From positions 1-64,000 of the forward strand of contig NZ_CVRU01000020.1 in assembly GCF_001261715.1 (NCBI RefSeq): a DNA stretch of 64,000 bases, given 5' to 3'. The DNA comes from Dysgonomonas sp. HGC4 (GTDB lineage Bacteria; Bacteroidota; Bacteroidia; Bacteroidales; Dysgonomonadaceae). A program made the position numbers and the translations under genes. Under the pieces are notes generated by a model, which searched no databases, was not told where the DNA came from, and saw only the letters and a program-made list of their open reading frames with translations. Below, in pieces: positions 56,664 through 64,000 of this stretch (positions within the stretch are counted from its first letter, which is position 1; each line of letters starts with the position of its first letter).

Positions 56664-57008
56664 ATGCCAAGATCAGTCAATCATGTTGCCTCGCGCAACC
56701 GCAGAAAAAAAGTATTAAAACTAACAAGAGGTTACTACGGTGCCCGCAAAAATGTTTGGACAGTTGCCAAGAACACTTGGGAAAAAGGTCTAACATATGC
56801 ATTCCGCGACCGTCGTGCTAAAAAACGTAACTTCCGTGCACTTTGGATACAACGTATCAATGCAGCTGCACGTGCAGAAGGAATGTCTTACTCTCGTTTA
56901 ATGGGTGCTCTTCACAAAGCAGGAATTGAGATTAACCGCAAAGTTCTAGCTGACCTTGCTCTTAATCATCCAGAAGCATTCACAGCTATCGTAAATAAAG
57001 TGAAATAA
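56664..57008 (+). CDS. rplT: Ribosomal protein L20
   Basis: A 114-residue basic protein needed for early 50S assembly. It has the expected [20 protein letters not shown] start, the [14 protein letters not shown] block, [23 protein letters not shown], and the compact C-terminal domain with [17 protein letters not shown] 112-bp gap separates it from rpmI. In other bacteria L20 binds its own leader; I could not identify such a pseudoknot here. A strong terminator ends the operon 18 bp later. Confidence 0.98.
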   Translation: MPRSVNHVASRNRRKKVLKLTRGYYGARKNVWTVAKNTWEKGLTYAFRDRRAKKRNFRALWIQRINAAARAEGMSYSRLMGALHKAGIEINRKVLADLALNHPEAFTAIVNKVK

Positions 57009-57025
57009 ATATATTCTACGATATA

Positions 57026-57063
57026 GAAAAAGATCAAACAGTTATTGTTTGATCTTTTTTTTG
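57026..57063 (+). terminator. Terminator of the thrS-rplT operon
   Basis: A 10-bp perfect stem AGATCAAACA/TGTTTGATCT with a 5-nt loop, preceded by A4 and followed by T8. Confidence 0.93.
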
Positions 57064-57075
57064 TTTATATTCTTT

Positions 57076-57083
57076 TATCTTTG
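57076..57083 (+). promoter_or_regulatory. -7 box of the acyltransferase gene
   Basis: TATCTTTG matches TAnnTTTG, 24 bp before the ATG at 57108, just after the rplT terminator. Confidence 0.6.
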
Positions 57084-57107
57084 ACGTAAATTTGAGTAAA
57101 AGAAATA

Positions 57108-58118
57108 ATGCAGAGGGACTACTTCATAGATGTTATAAAAGGCATCACAATTATAAACATTGTAATCATTCACACCATCTACCATTCAGGTGGAGAATTT
57201 CCAGTCTTCCTAAAAAACTTTGTTTTACTGGCCGATGTTCCTATCTTCTTCCTTTGCAGTGGACTTACATCCTCCGGAAATATAAAGAAAACAATCATCA
57301 GATTATTTAAGCTACAACTAAGCTTCATGCTTTTTATCTCTATTGTATTTATAATTTCATCGATATACACACAAGATGTATCGTGGGGACTATTCTTTGA
57401 TAACATATCGCATGACTACAAAACAATGCCACCATTTCACTCTGTGAATTATTCATTATGGTATATCAAAGCTTATTTTATAATTGCAGTTATTGGCTCC
57501 ATTATTATTCATTTCGCCTCTACTAAACTAAGAATAGACATTATTCTATCCATCCTATTTTTAGGAATACTATATTCAAGCTTTCAAGGTTATATACTTG
57601 ACAGTATCTATATATCAATCATTAATTTTTACTTATTCATATTCTTATTAGGCTTTAGGCTTAAAGATATCAATATAAGTAAACAAGTATTTTCAGGCAC
57701 TATCCTCATTGTATTGTTCTGCCTATTTTTCTGGTTCTTTATTGCAAATCAATCCAAACTTATCCAAATATATAAATTCCCTCCTCATATAATTTATTTG
57801 CTCATATCTGCTGTAGGTTTATCTACCATCATTTTTTTAAGAAGAAAAGTAAAAATAAGTCCAAAGAACATATTTATCTACCCCGGTAGAAACTCATTAT
57901 TCTTTTATTTTGCTCAAGGCATAGGAGGAAGCCTCACTCTTGGAGTAGTCATAATAGGCATGCAACATTCACTAAAATGGTATCTAATATTTTTGTTAGC
58001 TCTAATTCTGAACTTAACTGTTACCTGCATTTTAGCTCCATTCTTAAAATACTGTGATTCATTAATGTGGAAAACAATTCATATCGTTATGAATAAAACG
58101 AGAAAAAGCGTTCAATAA
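57108..58118 (+). CDS. Acyltransferase 3 family membrane protein
   Basis: A 336-residue inner-membrane protein with about ten helices. The opening RDYFIDVIKGITIINIVIIHTIYHSGG carries the family's conserved His in IIHT, and VPIFFLCSGLT is the usual second block. Near the end GRNSLFFYFAQG matches the C-terminal signature. Members O-acetylate or otherwise acylate surface polysaccharides or lipids. No glycan gene is adjacent, so the substrate is open. The gene is A/T-rich even for this region, which may indicate transfer. Confidence 0.87.
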   Translation: MQRDYFIDVIKGITIINIVIIHTIYHSGGEFPVFLKNFVLLADVPIFFLCSGLTSSGNIKKTIIRLFKLQLSFMLFISIVFIISSIYTQDVSWGLFFDNISHDYKTMPPFHSVNYSLWYIKAYFIIAVIGSIIIHFASTKLRIDIILSILFLGILYSSFQGYILDSIYISIINFYLFIFLLGFRLKDINISKQVFSGTILIVLFCLFFWFFIANQSKLIQIYKFPPHIIYLLISAVGLSTIIFLRRKVKISPKNIFIYPGRNSLFFYFAQGIGGSLTLGVVIIGMQHSLKWYLIFLLALILNLTVTCILAPFLKYCDSLMWKTIHIVMNKTRKSVQ

Positions 58119-58570
58119 CGTAAAAAATTCCAACACTAAAGAACACTTCTCATAAAGAATAAATACTCCAAACTTACAAGATGAATAATATTCACACTTT
58201 GCTATAAGCCGAACTTGACATTTAGTGATCTTATCTATTTTTCATCTACACTTATAAAAAAAATCACAGATCAATCCTTTCCTGAAAATTCACACTTCAT
58301 TTTCACCTCTGATTCTTTAATGCAAAGAGCCTTCAAAACATTTTCACTATAAATAATTAGTATACAAATCTAGAATAGATAAACTAAAGGAAATATAATT
58401 AACCTATGCAACAATGCAAAAACAGACAAAAAAGTCTCATTTTACTTTCTTTACTAGGTTATTTACTCTATTTTTGCACTACGAATCATTGATAAAAAAG
58501 ATGCACTATTACTTTTATTTATAAGAGTCTAATCAATAACCATTAAATAACTAAAAAACTATTAAATCTT
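58119..58570. other. 452-bp control region of frdCAB
   Basis: No gene of useful length. It contains a -7 box (58469-58476) and two copies of ATTCACACTT about 100 bp apart (58192 and 58290). It is otherwise A/T-rich. The length suggests regulated expression, but no recognised operator could be assigned. Confidence 0.5.
58469..58476 (+). promoter_or_regulatory. frdC: -7 box of the frdCAB promoter
   Basis: TATTTTTG matches TAnnTTTG, 94 bp before the frdC ATG. Confidence 0.6.
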
Positions 58571-59248
58571 ATGAGTTGGTTACTTAATTCTTCTATTGGC
58601 CGCAAATTCATCATGGCTTTGTCCGGCTGTGCGTTGATTTTGTTCCTACTATTCCACATGAGCATGAACTTAGTTTTGATCTTTTCGGTCGAAGCTTATG
58701 ACATGATTTGTGACTTTCTTGGAACAAACTGGTATGCGATTGTAGCTTCTATGGGTTTAGCTGCATTGTTTATCGTACATATTTTGTATGCTGTGGTATT
58801 AACATTGCAGAACAGAAAAGCACGTGGTAGCGACGTGTACGCATCATCTAACCTTTCTCCTGTAGAATGGTCATCTAAAAACATGCTGGTATTAGGACTA
58901 GTAATTGTTGCTTTCCTTGTATTGCACCTTTACGATTTCTGGTACAAAATGCAGTTCTCTGAACTTTTCCATTTAGAAGGTGCTGAACCACACGGATCGG
59001 TAATCGCAATTGATTTATTCAGTAATCCTGTGCATGTGCTTCTTTATCTTATAGGTATCACAGCACTTTGGTTTCACCTTGCACACGGTTTCTGGAGTAT
59101 GTTCCAGTCAGTAGGTATCAATAACAGAATATGGTTACCTCGTTTCAAAGTTATCGGATATGCAGTAGCAACTATCATTTGTGTAGGCTTTGCTATAGTA
59201 CCGATTTTCTTCCTAGCGAAGCATTTCCTTTGTTCTTCTTGTATTTAA
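58571..59248 (+). CDS. frdC: Fumarate reductase/succinate dehydrogenase cytochrome b subunit
   Basis: A 225-residue diheme-type membrane anchor with five helices (about 13-38, 55-78, 104-122, 150-172 and 192-217). His residues placed for heme ligation occur in LLFHMSMNL, IVHILYA, VLHLYDFW and HLAHGFWSM. It passes electrons from menaquinol to the flavoprotein. In Bacteroides fragilis the equivalent frdCAB operon is the main fumarate reductase; running in the succinate-oxidising direction is also possible. It is 26 bp before frdA. Confidence 0.93.
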   Translation: MSWLLNSSIGRKFIMALSGCALILFLLFHMSMNLVLIFSVEAYDMICDFLGTNWYAIVASMGLAALFIVHILYAVVLTLQNRKARGSDVYASSNLSPVEWSSKNMLVLGLVIVAFLVLHLYDFWYKMQFSELFHLEGAEPHGSVIAIDLFSNPVHVLLYLIGITALWFHLAHGFWSMFQSVGINNRIWLPRFKVIGYAVATIICVGFAIVPIFFLAKHFLCSSCI

Positions 59249-59274
59249 TTAACCGCTAAAAGAAAAAAACAGAT

Positions 59275-61233
59275 ATGGCTACTATATTAGATCCAAAAAA
59301 AGATTCTAAAATTCCTGATGGGCCTTTGGCTGACAAATGGAAAAACTATAAAGACCATCAAAAGCTTGTAAATCCTGCGAACAAACGTCGTCTTGATGTT
59401 ATTGTTGTAGGTACAGGTTTAGCAGGAGGTTCGGCTGCTGCATCTCTTGGAGAAATGGGATTCAATGTCCTTAACTTCTGTATTCAGGATTCTCCACGTC
59501 GTGCACACTCTATTGCTGCTCAAGGTGGTATTAATGGGGCTAAAAATTATCAAAATGACGGTGACTCTGTTTACCGTTTATTCTACGATACAATCAAAGG
59601 TGGTGACTATCGTGCACGTGAAGCAAACGTATATCGTATGGCTGAAGTGTCGAATAACATCATCGACCAATGTGTAGCTCAAGGTGTACCTTTTGCTCGC
59701 GAATACGGAGGTCTGTTAGATAACCGCTCATTCGGAGGATCTCAGGTATCACGTACTTTTTACGCAAAAGGACAAACAGGACAACAACTTTTACTTGGTG
59801 CATACTCTTCATTGAGCCGTCAAGTACAAAAAGGTTCTGTTAAACTATATACACGTTACGAAATGCTTGATCTTGTTATCATTGATGGCAAAGCTCGTGG
59901 TATTATCGCACGTAACTTAGTTACTGGTAAGATCGAACGTTTCTCGGCTCACGCAGTAGTTGTAGGAACAGGTGGATACGGAAACGCATTCTTCCTTTCT
60001 ACAAATGCAATGGGTTCTAATGGTTCGGCTGCTATCCAATGTTACAAAAAAGGAGCTTATTTTGCTAATCCTTGTTTCGCACAGATTCACCCAACTTGTA
60101 TTCCTGTTCACGGAGAATTCCAATCAAAATTAACTTTGATGTCAGAATCTCTTCGTAATGACGGACGCATCTGGGTACCTAAGAAAAAGGAAGATGCTGA
60201 AGCTATCAGAGCAGGTAAACTTAAACCTACTCAATTGAAAGAAGAGGATCGTGACTACTACTTGGAAAGACGTTATCCTGCGTTTGGTAACCTTGTACCT
60301 CGTGACGTTGCATCTCGTGCTGCTAAAGAAAGATGTGATGCAGGTTTCGGTGTAGGTGGTACTGGTTTAGCCGTATATCTTGACTTCTCTGACGCTATCA
60401 AGCGTTTAGGTAAAGATACTGTAGAAGCTAAATATGGTAACCTTTTCCAAATGTATGACAAGATTGTGGATGACAATCCATACGAAACACCTATGATGAT
60501 TTATCCTGCTATTCACTATACTATGGGTGGTGTTTGGGTTGATTATGAATTGATGACTTCAATTCCTGGATGTTTCTTCATCGGAGAAGCTAACTTCTCG
60601 GATCACGGAGCTAACCGCCTTGGAGCATCGGCTCTTATGCAAGGTCTTGCTGATGGATATTTCGTATTACCATATACTATTCAGAACTATTTGTCGGACC
60701 AAATTACTGTACCTCGTTTCAGCACTGAACTTCCTGAATTCCAACAAGCAGAAGACGATGTAAATAAAAAGATCGCTAAGCTTATGAGTATCAAAGGAAA
60801 TCGTTCTGTAGATTCTATACATAAGGAGCTTGGGCTTATTATGTGGGATTTTGTAGGAATGGGACGTACTAAAGAATCTTTGGAAAAAGCTATTGAGGAT
60901 ATCAAGAAAGTGAAAAAAGAATTCTGGAGCAATGTACGCATACCGGGTGAAGCTAGTACGTTAAATGTTGAACTTGAAAAAGCACTTCGTGTAGCTGACT
61001 TCCTTGAAATTGGCTATTTAATGGCAATTGACGGATTGAACAGAAACGAATCGTGTGGTGGACACTTCCGTGAAGAGTATCAAACACCAGAAGGTGAAGC
61101 TCTTCGTCGTGATGATGAATACGCTTACGTTTCTTGTTGGAAGTTTACAGGTGAAGATCAAGAACCTGAATTAATTAAAGAACCTCTTGACTACGAATTT
61201 GTAGTTAGACAACAACGTAACTATAAAGCATAA
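59275..61233 (+). CDS. frdA: Fumarate reductase/succinate dehydrogenase flavoprotein subunit
   Basis: A 652-residue cytoplasmic subunit with covalent FAD. The dinucleotide-binding loop [12 protein letters not shown] is at 45-56, and the FAD-linking His78 is in [16 protein letters not shown]. The active-site region has [14 protein letters not shown] and [12 protein letters not shown], and [18 protein letters not shown] lies near 445. The length of about 650 fits the class B enzymes of Bacteroidota and epsilon-proteobacteria. With FrdB and FrdC it reduces fumarate to succinate at the end of anaerobic respiration. Confidence 0.97.
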   Translation: MATILDPKKDSKIPDGPLADKWKNYKDHQKLVNPANKRRLDVIVVGTGLAGGSAAASLGEMGFNVLNFCIQDSPRRAHSIAAQGGINGAKNYQNDGDSVYRLFYDTIKGGDYRAREANVYRMAEVSNNIIDQCVAQGVPFAREYGGLLDNRSFGGSQVSRTFYAKGQTGQQLLLGAYSSLSRQVQKGSVKLYTRYEMLDLVIIDGKARGIIARNLVTGKIERFSAHAVVVGTGGYGNAFFLSTNAMGSNGSAAIQCYKKGAYFANPCFAQIHPTCIPVHGEFQSKLTLMSESLRNDGRIWVPKKKEDAEAIRAGKLKPTQLKEEDRDYYLERRYPAFGNLVPRDVASRAAKERCDAGFGVGGTGLAVYLDFSDAIKRLGKDTVEAKYGNLFQMYDKIVDDNPYETPMMIYPAIHYTMGGVWVDYELMTSIPGCFFIGEANFSDHGANRLGASALMQGLADGYFVLPYTIQNYLSDQITVPRFSTELPEFQQAEDDVNKKIAKLMSIKGNRSVDSIHKELGLIMWDFVGMGRTKESLEKAIEDIKKVKKEFWSNVRIPGEASTLNVELEKALRVADFLEIGYLMAIDGLNRNESCGGHFREEYQTPEGEALRRDDEYAYVSCWKFTGEDQEPELIKEPLDYEFVVRQQRNYKA

Positions 61234-61258
61234 CCCAATTAGTAAAAGAGTAACAAAA

Positions 61259-62014
61259 ATGGATAAGACAATAAATATAACATTAAAGGTTTGGCGTCAA
61301 AGAGGTCCTAAAGAAAGAGGAGCTTTTGAATCATACAAATTGGACGGAATATCGGTAGACACTTCTTTTCTTGAAATGTTAGACATTCAAAACGAAATAC
61401 TTATCAATCAAGGACAAGAGCCAATCGTATTTGACCACGATTGTCGCGAAGGTATCTGCGGTATGTGTAGCTTGTATATTAACGGACACCCTCACGGACC
61501 AGACGAAGATATCACCACATGTCAATTACACATGCGTAAATTTAAAGATGGCGAAACTATTACAATCGAGCCTTGGCGTTCAGCAGGATTTCCTGTTATC
61601 CGTGACTTGATGGTAGACCGTACAGCTTTCGATAAAATTATTCAAGCAGGTGGATACACTTCAATAAATGCAGGTGGAGCACAAGATGCTAATGCAATTC
61701 CAATTTCGAAAGAAGCTGCAGACGAGGCTATGGACTCAGCATCATGTATCGGTTGTGGAGCTTGTGTGGCTGCTTGTAAAAACGGATCGGCAATGCTATT
61801 CCTTTCGGCAAAAGTAAGTCAACTTGCTTTATTACCTCAAGGACGTGTAGAGGCTGCGAAACGTGCAAAATCGATGGTTGCAAAAATGGATGAATTAGGC
61901 TTCGGTAACTGTACCAATACTGGTGCTTGTGAAGTTGAATGTCCTAAAAACATTTCAATCAGCAATATCGCTCGTTTGAATCGCGAATTTATCACTGCTA
62001 AATTCAAGGATTAA
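61259..62014 (+). CDS. frdB: Fumarate reductase/succinate dehydrogenase iron-sulfur subunit
   Basis: A 251-residue subunit linking flavin to heme. [2Fe-2S] ligands C62, C67, C70 and C88 lie in [10 protein letters not shown] and TTCQLH. [4Fe-4S] ligands C163, C166, C169 and C173 lie in [11 protein letters not shown]. The third cluster uses C218, C224 and C228 in [14 protein letters not shown]. All cluster motifs are complete. It ends the operon and a terminator follows within 40 bp. Confidence 0.97.
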   Translation: MDKTINITLKVWRQRGPKERGAFESYKLDGISVDTSFLEMLDIQNEILINQGQEPIVFDHDCREGICGMCSLYINGHPHGPDEDITTCQLHMRKFKDGETITIEPWRSAGFPVIRDLMVDRTAFDKIIQAGGYTSINAGGAQDANAIPISKEAADEAMDSASCIGCGACVAACKNGSAMLFLSAKVSQLALLPQGRVEAAKRAKSMVAKMDELGFGNCTNTGACEVECPKNISISNIARLNREFITAKFKD

Positions 62015-62027
62015 GATCATAAGACTT
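62013..62027 (+). repeat. Degenerate AAGGTC-like dyad after frdB
   Basis: AAGATC-ATAA-GACTT begins within the frdB stop codon. It resembles the dispersed family with one substitution in each arm, but could be coincidence. Confidence 0.3.
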
Positions 62028-62051
62028 AAATACCTTAAGATATACTTCTAC

Positions 62052-62083
62052 AAAAGCGACTACTTTATAAGTAGTCGCTTTTA
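62052..62083 (+). terminator. Terminator of frdCAB
   Basis: A 12-bp or longer stem AAAAGCGACTAC/GTAGTCGCTTTT closes on a short A/T loop and is followed by ATTTTAATT. Confidence 0.9.
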
Positions 62084-62139
62084 TTTTAATTACATTCGCT
62101 ATAAATATATCTCAGCATAAAGAGAAACAAGTTCATACT

Positions 62140-62727
62140 TTGGAGAAAGCAATCAACATACAAGAACATATTAGTTCAATTATCTCGCTGGAAGACAATC
62201 AATGGGAACTAATATTAAATGCACTCGAAAGCAAAGTAATAGATAAGGATGACCACTTACTAAGAGAAGGAGAAGTCTCAGATTCTATTGCTTTCATAAG
62301 TAGTGGAACTCTTATTTATTATAAAGATCTTGAAAACGGAGATCAAATGACTACCGATTTTGGTTTTGAAGGAGATTGGGTAACCGATAACTACAGTCGA
62401 TTAAACAATTGTCCCTCCCTCATAAATATAAAAGCAATAGAAAAATCTAAACTATATATTCTAAAGAATAATGAACTAATAGCACTTTACAATAAAATCC
62501 CCTCATTAGAAAGATTGGGACGTGTAGTTACCGAACGTTTCTTTCTAAAAATGGTAGAGCATAATATCGATTTACAAACACTCTCAGCAAAAGAGCGATA
62601 CCTGAAGTTACTAAAAAATCATCCTGAAATATTTCAACGAATACCTCAATACCATATTGCCAATTATTTAGGCATAGCTCCTAAGTCATTGAGCAGAATT
62701 CGTAGTGAAATTTTCAACAAAGATTAA
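62140..62727 (+). CDS. Crp/Fnr-family transcriptional regulator
   Basis: 195 residues. The probable start is the TTG at 62140; no in-frame ATG lies nearby and the next internal ATG would cut the sensor domain. An N-terminal cyclic-nucleotide-binding-like beta barrel (about 20-115) contains LLREGEVSDSIAFISSGTLIYY. A C-terminal helix-turn-helix (about 165-190) reads QYHIANYLGIAPKSLSRIRSEI. It lacks the N-terminal Cys cluster of Fnr, so it does not look like an oxygen sensor. It lies just after frdCAB and could control it or the next gene. Confidence 0.87.
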   Translation: MEKAINIQEHISSIISLEDNQWELILNALESKVIDKDDHLLREGEVSDSIAFISSGTLIYYKDLENGDQMTTDFGFEGDWVTDNYSRLNNCPSLINIKAIEKSKLYILKNNELIALYNKIPSLERLGRVVTERFFLKMVEHNIDLQTLSAKERYLKLLKNHPEIFQRIPQYHIANYLGIAPKSLSRIRSEIFNKD

Positions 62728-62807
62728 TTTGGTAACAAATGTGGATCAATTGAGTACTATTCTATTCTGACCTTTACACCAAATAATAACTGTAAACGTC
62801 AAATAAA

Positions 62808-63395
62808 ATGAAAACTAATTGGTTATTTCTACTCCTATTTTTCGCACTAACTACAACTCTCTTTTCTCAAGACCAACAATCAAGCACAAAGCCTCGAAGC
62901 TATGAAGTAAAACAAGCTTTTGAAGTAGAAAGCCTCGTTCCTATGTTCTTAACAGGTGGTTATCATTTTGCTATAAGCTATCGATACGATAAGTTCAGAG
63001 TGAGGGCTAGTGTTATAAACGGCGGAAGTTACAATGCAGAAACTGCTGGCATAAATAACACCTCTTCCGAGTTCAAACGTTTTTACAAAACATCACCGGG
63101 AATTTTCTTAGGATATAACGTCTGGAAGAATCTTGAACTTTATGGATTTGCCGAATTTCACACATTCAGCATACAACAGAAAAGCACAAAAATAGAAAAG
63201 GATATTCATAGTATTGATCTTGGAGGAGGCGTAGGCTATCAATTCTTTATCGGACGCTATTTTTATATACAACCTGCCGTGCATATCTATTGTCGAAAAG
63301 ATCATAGTTTAGGCTTTGAGGGTACTAAATACAATATTTCTAATATTGATTTTTCTCCCGTGCTTCGTTTAGGTGTAAGACTTTGGAGTAAATAG
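62808..63395 (+). CDS. Small outer-membrane beta-barrel protein, unknown role
   Basis: 195 residues with a signal peptide (1-20, ending LFSQ). The mature part has alternating strands typical of an eight-strand barrel: LTGGYHFAISYRYDKFRVRASVI, TSPGIFLGYNVWKNLELYGFAEF, SIDLGGGVGYQFFIGRYFYIQPAVHIY and a final FSPVLRLGVRLW ending close to the C-terminus. I do not recognise a named family. It follows the Crp/Fnr-type gene by 80 bp and may be its target. Confidence 0.78.
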   Translation: MKTNWLFLLLFFALTTTLFSQDQQSSTKPRSYEVKQAFEVESLVPMFLTGGYHFAISYRYDKFRVRASVINGGSYNAETAGINNTSSEFKRFYKTSPGIFLGYNVWKNLELYGFAEFHTFSIQQKSTKIEKDIHSIDLGGGVGYQFFIGRYFYIQPAVHIYCRKDHSLGFEGTKYNISNIDFSPVLRLGVRLWSK

Positions 63396-63441
63396 AAATT
63401 CGTATTTTTAAAAGCTCTGAATAAAATATACGGGCAAAAGG

Positions 63442-63471
63442 CTTGTAAATAAAAAAACATTTATATCTTTG
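63442..63471 (+). promoter_or_regulatory. ilvD: Promoter of the ilvD leader
   Basis: CTTG (63442-63445), an 18-bp spacer and TATCTTTG (63464-63471) match the TTTG and TAnnTTTG elements. The expected transcription start is near 63478, about 17 nt before the leader-peptide ATG. Confidence 0.7.
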
Positions 63472-63494
63472 TGAAATACACAGTATCATTATTT

Positions 63495-63557
63495 ATGTCA
63501 AATTGTATTTTACATGTCCTCATTCTTGATATTCTGCTCGTCGGACAGAGTAAATGA
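63495..63557 (+). CDS. ilv leader peptide
   Basis: A 20-codon frame reads MSNCILHVLILDILLVGQSK and stops with TGA at 63555. Ten of the twelve residues 5-16 are Ile, Leu or Val, exactly the end products of the pathway that ilvD serves. It lies just downstream of a promoter and upstream of a terminator and an ilv gene. This is the classical arrangement of a ribosome-sensing leader: shortage of charged branched-chain tRNAs stalls the ribosome on these codons. No Shine-Dalgarno is visible, as is normal in Bacteroidota. Confidence 0.85.
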   Translation: MSNCILHVLILDILLVGQSK

Positions 63558-63648
63558 GGAAGGTATGTATAACGATAATCGTGTACTAAAATAGCTAAAT
63601 GTAATCACTAGATATAAACCTTTCTCATCACTGAGAAAGGTTTTTTTT
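63517..63648 (+). promoter_or_regulatory. ilvD transcription attenuator
   Basis: Four RNA segments are visible. Segment 1, TCCTCATT (63517-63524, inside the leader codons), pairs perfectly with AATGAGGA (63553-63560). Segment 2, GAGGAAGGT (63556-63564, overlapping the leader stop), can instead pair over nine bases, one G-U, with ACCTTTCTC (63618-63626). That stretch is the left arm of the terminator. A ribosome stalled on the Ile/Leu/Val codons blocks segment 1 and lets 2:3 form, preventing termination. A ribosome reaching the stop codon covers segment 2 and lets the terminator form. Confidence 0.85.
63616..63648 (+). terminator. Attenuator terminator before ilvD
   Basis: An 11-bp perfect stem AACCTTTCTCA/TGAGAAAGGTT with a 4-nt loop (TCAC) and a T8 run overlapping the stem end, 17 bp before the ilvD start. 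Confidence 0.93.
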
Positions 63649-63665
63649 ATCAAAAAACTATCAAG

Positions 63666-64000
63666 ATGGCAATAGAATTAAGAAGTTCTACCAGCACACA
63701 AGGCAGAAGAATGGCAGGAGCCAGAGCTCTTTGGAGAGCAAACGGTATGAAAGAGGAACAGTTGGGCAAACCAATCATTGCGGTGGTGAACTCGTTTACT
63801 CAGTTCGTACCTGGGCATATGCATCTACATAATATAGGTCAGCAAGTAAAAGCAGAAATCGAAGCATTGGGTTGTTTTGCAGCCGAATTCAATACAATAG
63901 CCATTGACGATGGTATTGCAATGGGACATGACGGTATGCTTTACTCGCTACCCTCTCGTGATTTGATTGCAGACAGTATCGAATACATGGTAAATGCTCA
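63666..64000 (+). CDS. ilvD: Dihydroxy-acid dehydratase, N-terminal part
   Basis: The first 111 codons are present; the gene runs off the right edge. [27 protein letters not shown], quoted as [18 protein letters not shown], is the standard IlvD opening, followed by [20 protein letters not shown] and [30 protein letters not shown]. The enzyme dehydrates 2,3-dihydroxy acids to the 2-keto acids of Val, Ile and Leu synthesis. The Fe-S ligand cysteines would lie further on. Expression is gated by the attenuator just upstream. Confidence 0.97.
   Translation, partial: MAIELRSSTSTQGRRMAGARALWRANGMKEEQLGKPIIAVVNSFTQFVPGHMHLHNIGQQVKAEIEALGCFAAEFNTIAIDDGIAMGHDGMLYSLPSRDLIADSIEYMVNA

Noticed and set aside
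57108-58118. Capsule or LPS biosynthesis cluster starting at the acyltransferase
   Set aside because: No neighbouring glycosyltransferase or sugar-nucleotide gene; the next gene is frdC with its own promoter.

Overview
The window looks like chromosomal DNA from an anaerobic or microaerophilic Bacteroidota of the Bacteroidales type, probably Dysgonomonas or a relative. This is an inference from low G+C, absence of Shine-Dalgarno sequences, repeated -7 boxes of the form TAnnTTTG, Bacteroidales families (DUF4251, DUF3836, CarboxypepD_reg-like outer-membrane barrels), a murTKQ salvage cluster, and a complex I operon without nuoEFG. No plasmid, prophage core, insertion sequence or CRISPR array is visible.

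Layout. 1-800: the 3' end of a His-Thr-repeat tail-collar-like protein and a tRNA-Lys. 801-5248: an MFS exporter, a DgkA-type lipid kinase, a DUF4251 lipoprotein, a SpoIID/LytB protein and a phosphodiester glycosidase. 5741-11754: murT, murK, murQ and a large secreted zinc amidase, which together with the two preceding genes form a peptidoglycan amino-sugar salvage locus. 11735-16813 (minus): an EamA transporter, two small proteins, a cobalamin adenosyltransferase, a methyltransferase and a GH35 beta-galactosidase. 17015-20070: a TPR/PD40 protein, nfeD and floA. 20281-24374 (minus): typA, an S1/P1 nuclease and murF. 24688-27042: cysK and metY. 27108-32896 (minus): three tandem DUF3836 proteins, a large outer-membrane barrel, exbD and exbB. 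33127-44082 (minus): nuoA-B-CD-H-I-J-K-L-M-N with an unrelated secreted protein between nuoM and nuoN. 44400-57008: ilvE, then lptB-ruvX-def-wza-wza-wzc, a TPR protein, and thrS-infC-rpmI-rplT. 57108-64000: an acyltransferase, frdC-frdA-frdB, a Crp/Fnr regulator, an outer-membrane protein and the start of ilvD behind a transcription attenuator.

How the genes work together. The complex I operon and frdCAB are the core of an anaerobic respiratory chain that moves electrons to menaquinone and then to fumarate. The NADH-oxidising module is not encoded here. ExbB/ExbD would energise TonB-dependent outer-membrane transport, with a barrel protein encoded next door. The murTKQ cluster recovers MurNAc released by wall-cleaving enzymes.

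Most interesting signals. (i) A dispersed 6-bp hairpin or dyad, AAGGTC-N3-GACCTT, occurs at least nine times in intergenic DNA, usually 11-16 nt before a start codon and also inside the nuo and exb operons. (ii) A complete ribosome-mediated attenuator lies before ilvD: a 20-codon leader peptide with ten Ile/Leu/Val codons, mutually exclusive hairpins and an intrinsic terminator. (iii) A secreted orphan gene is embedded in the complex I operon.
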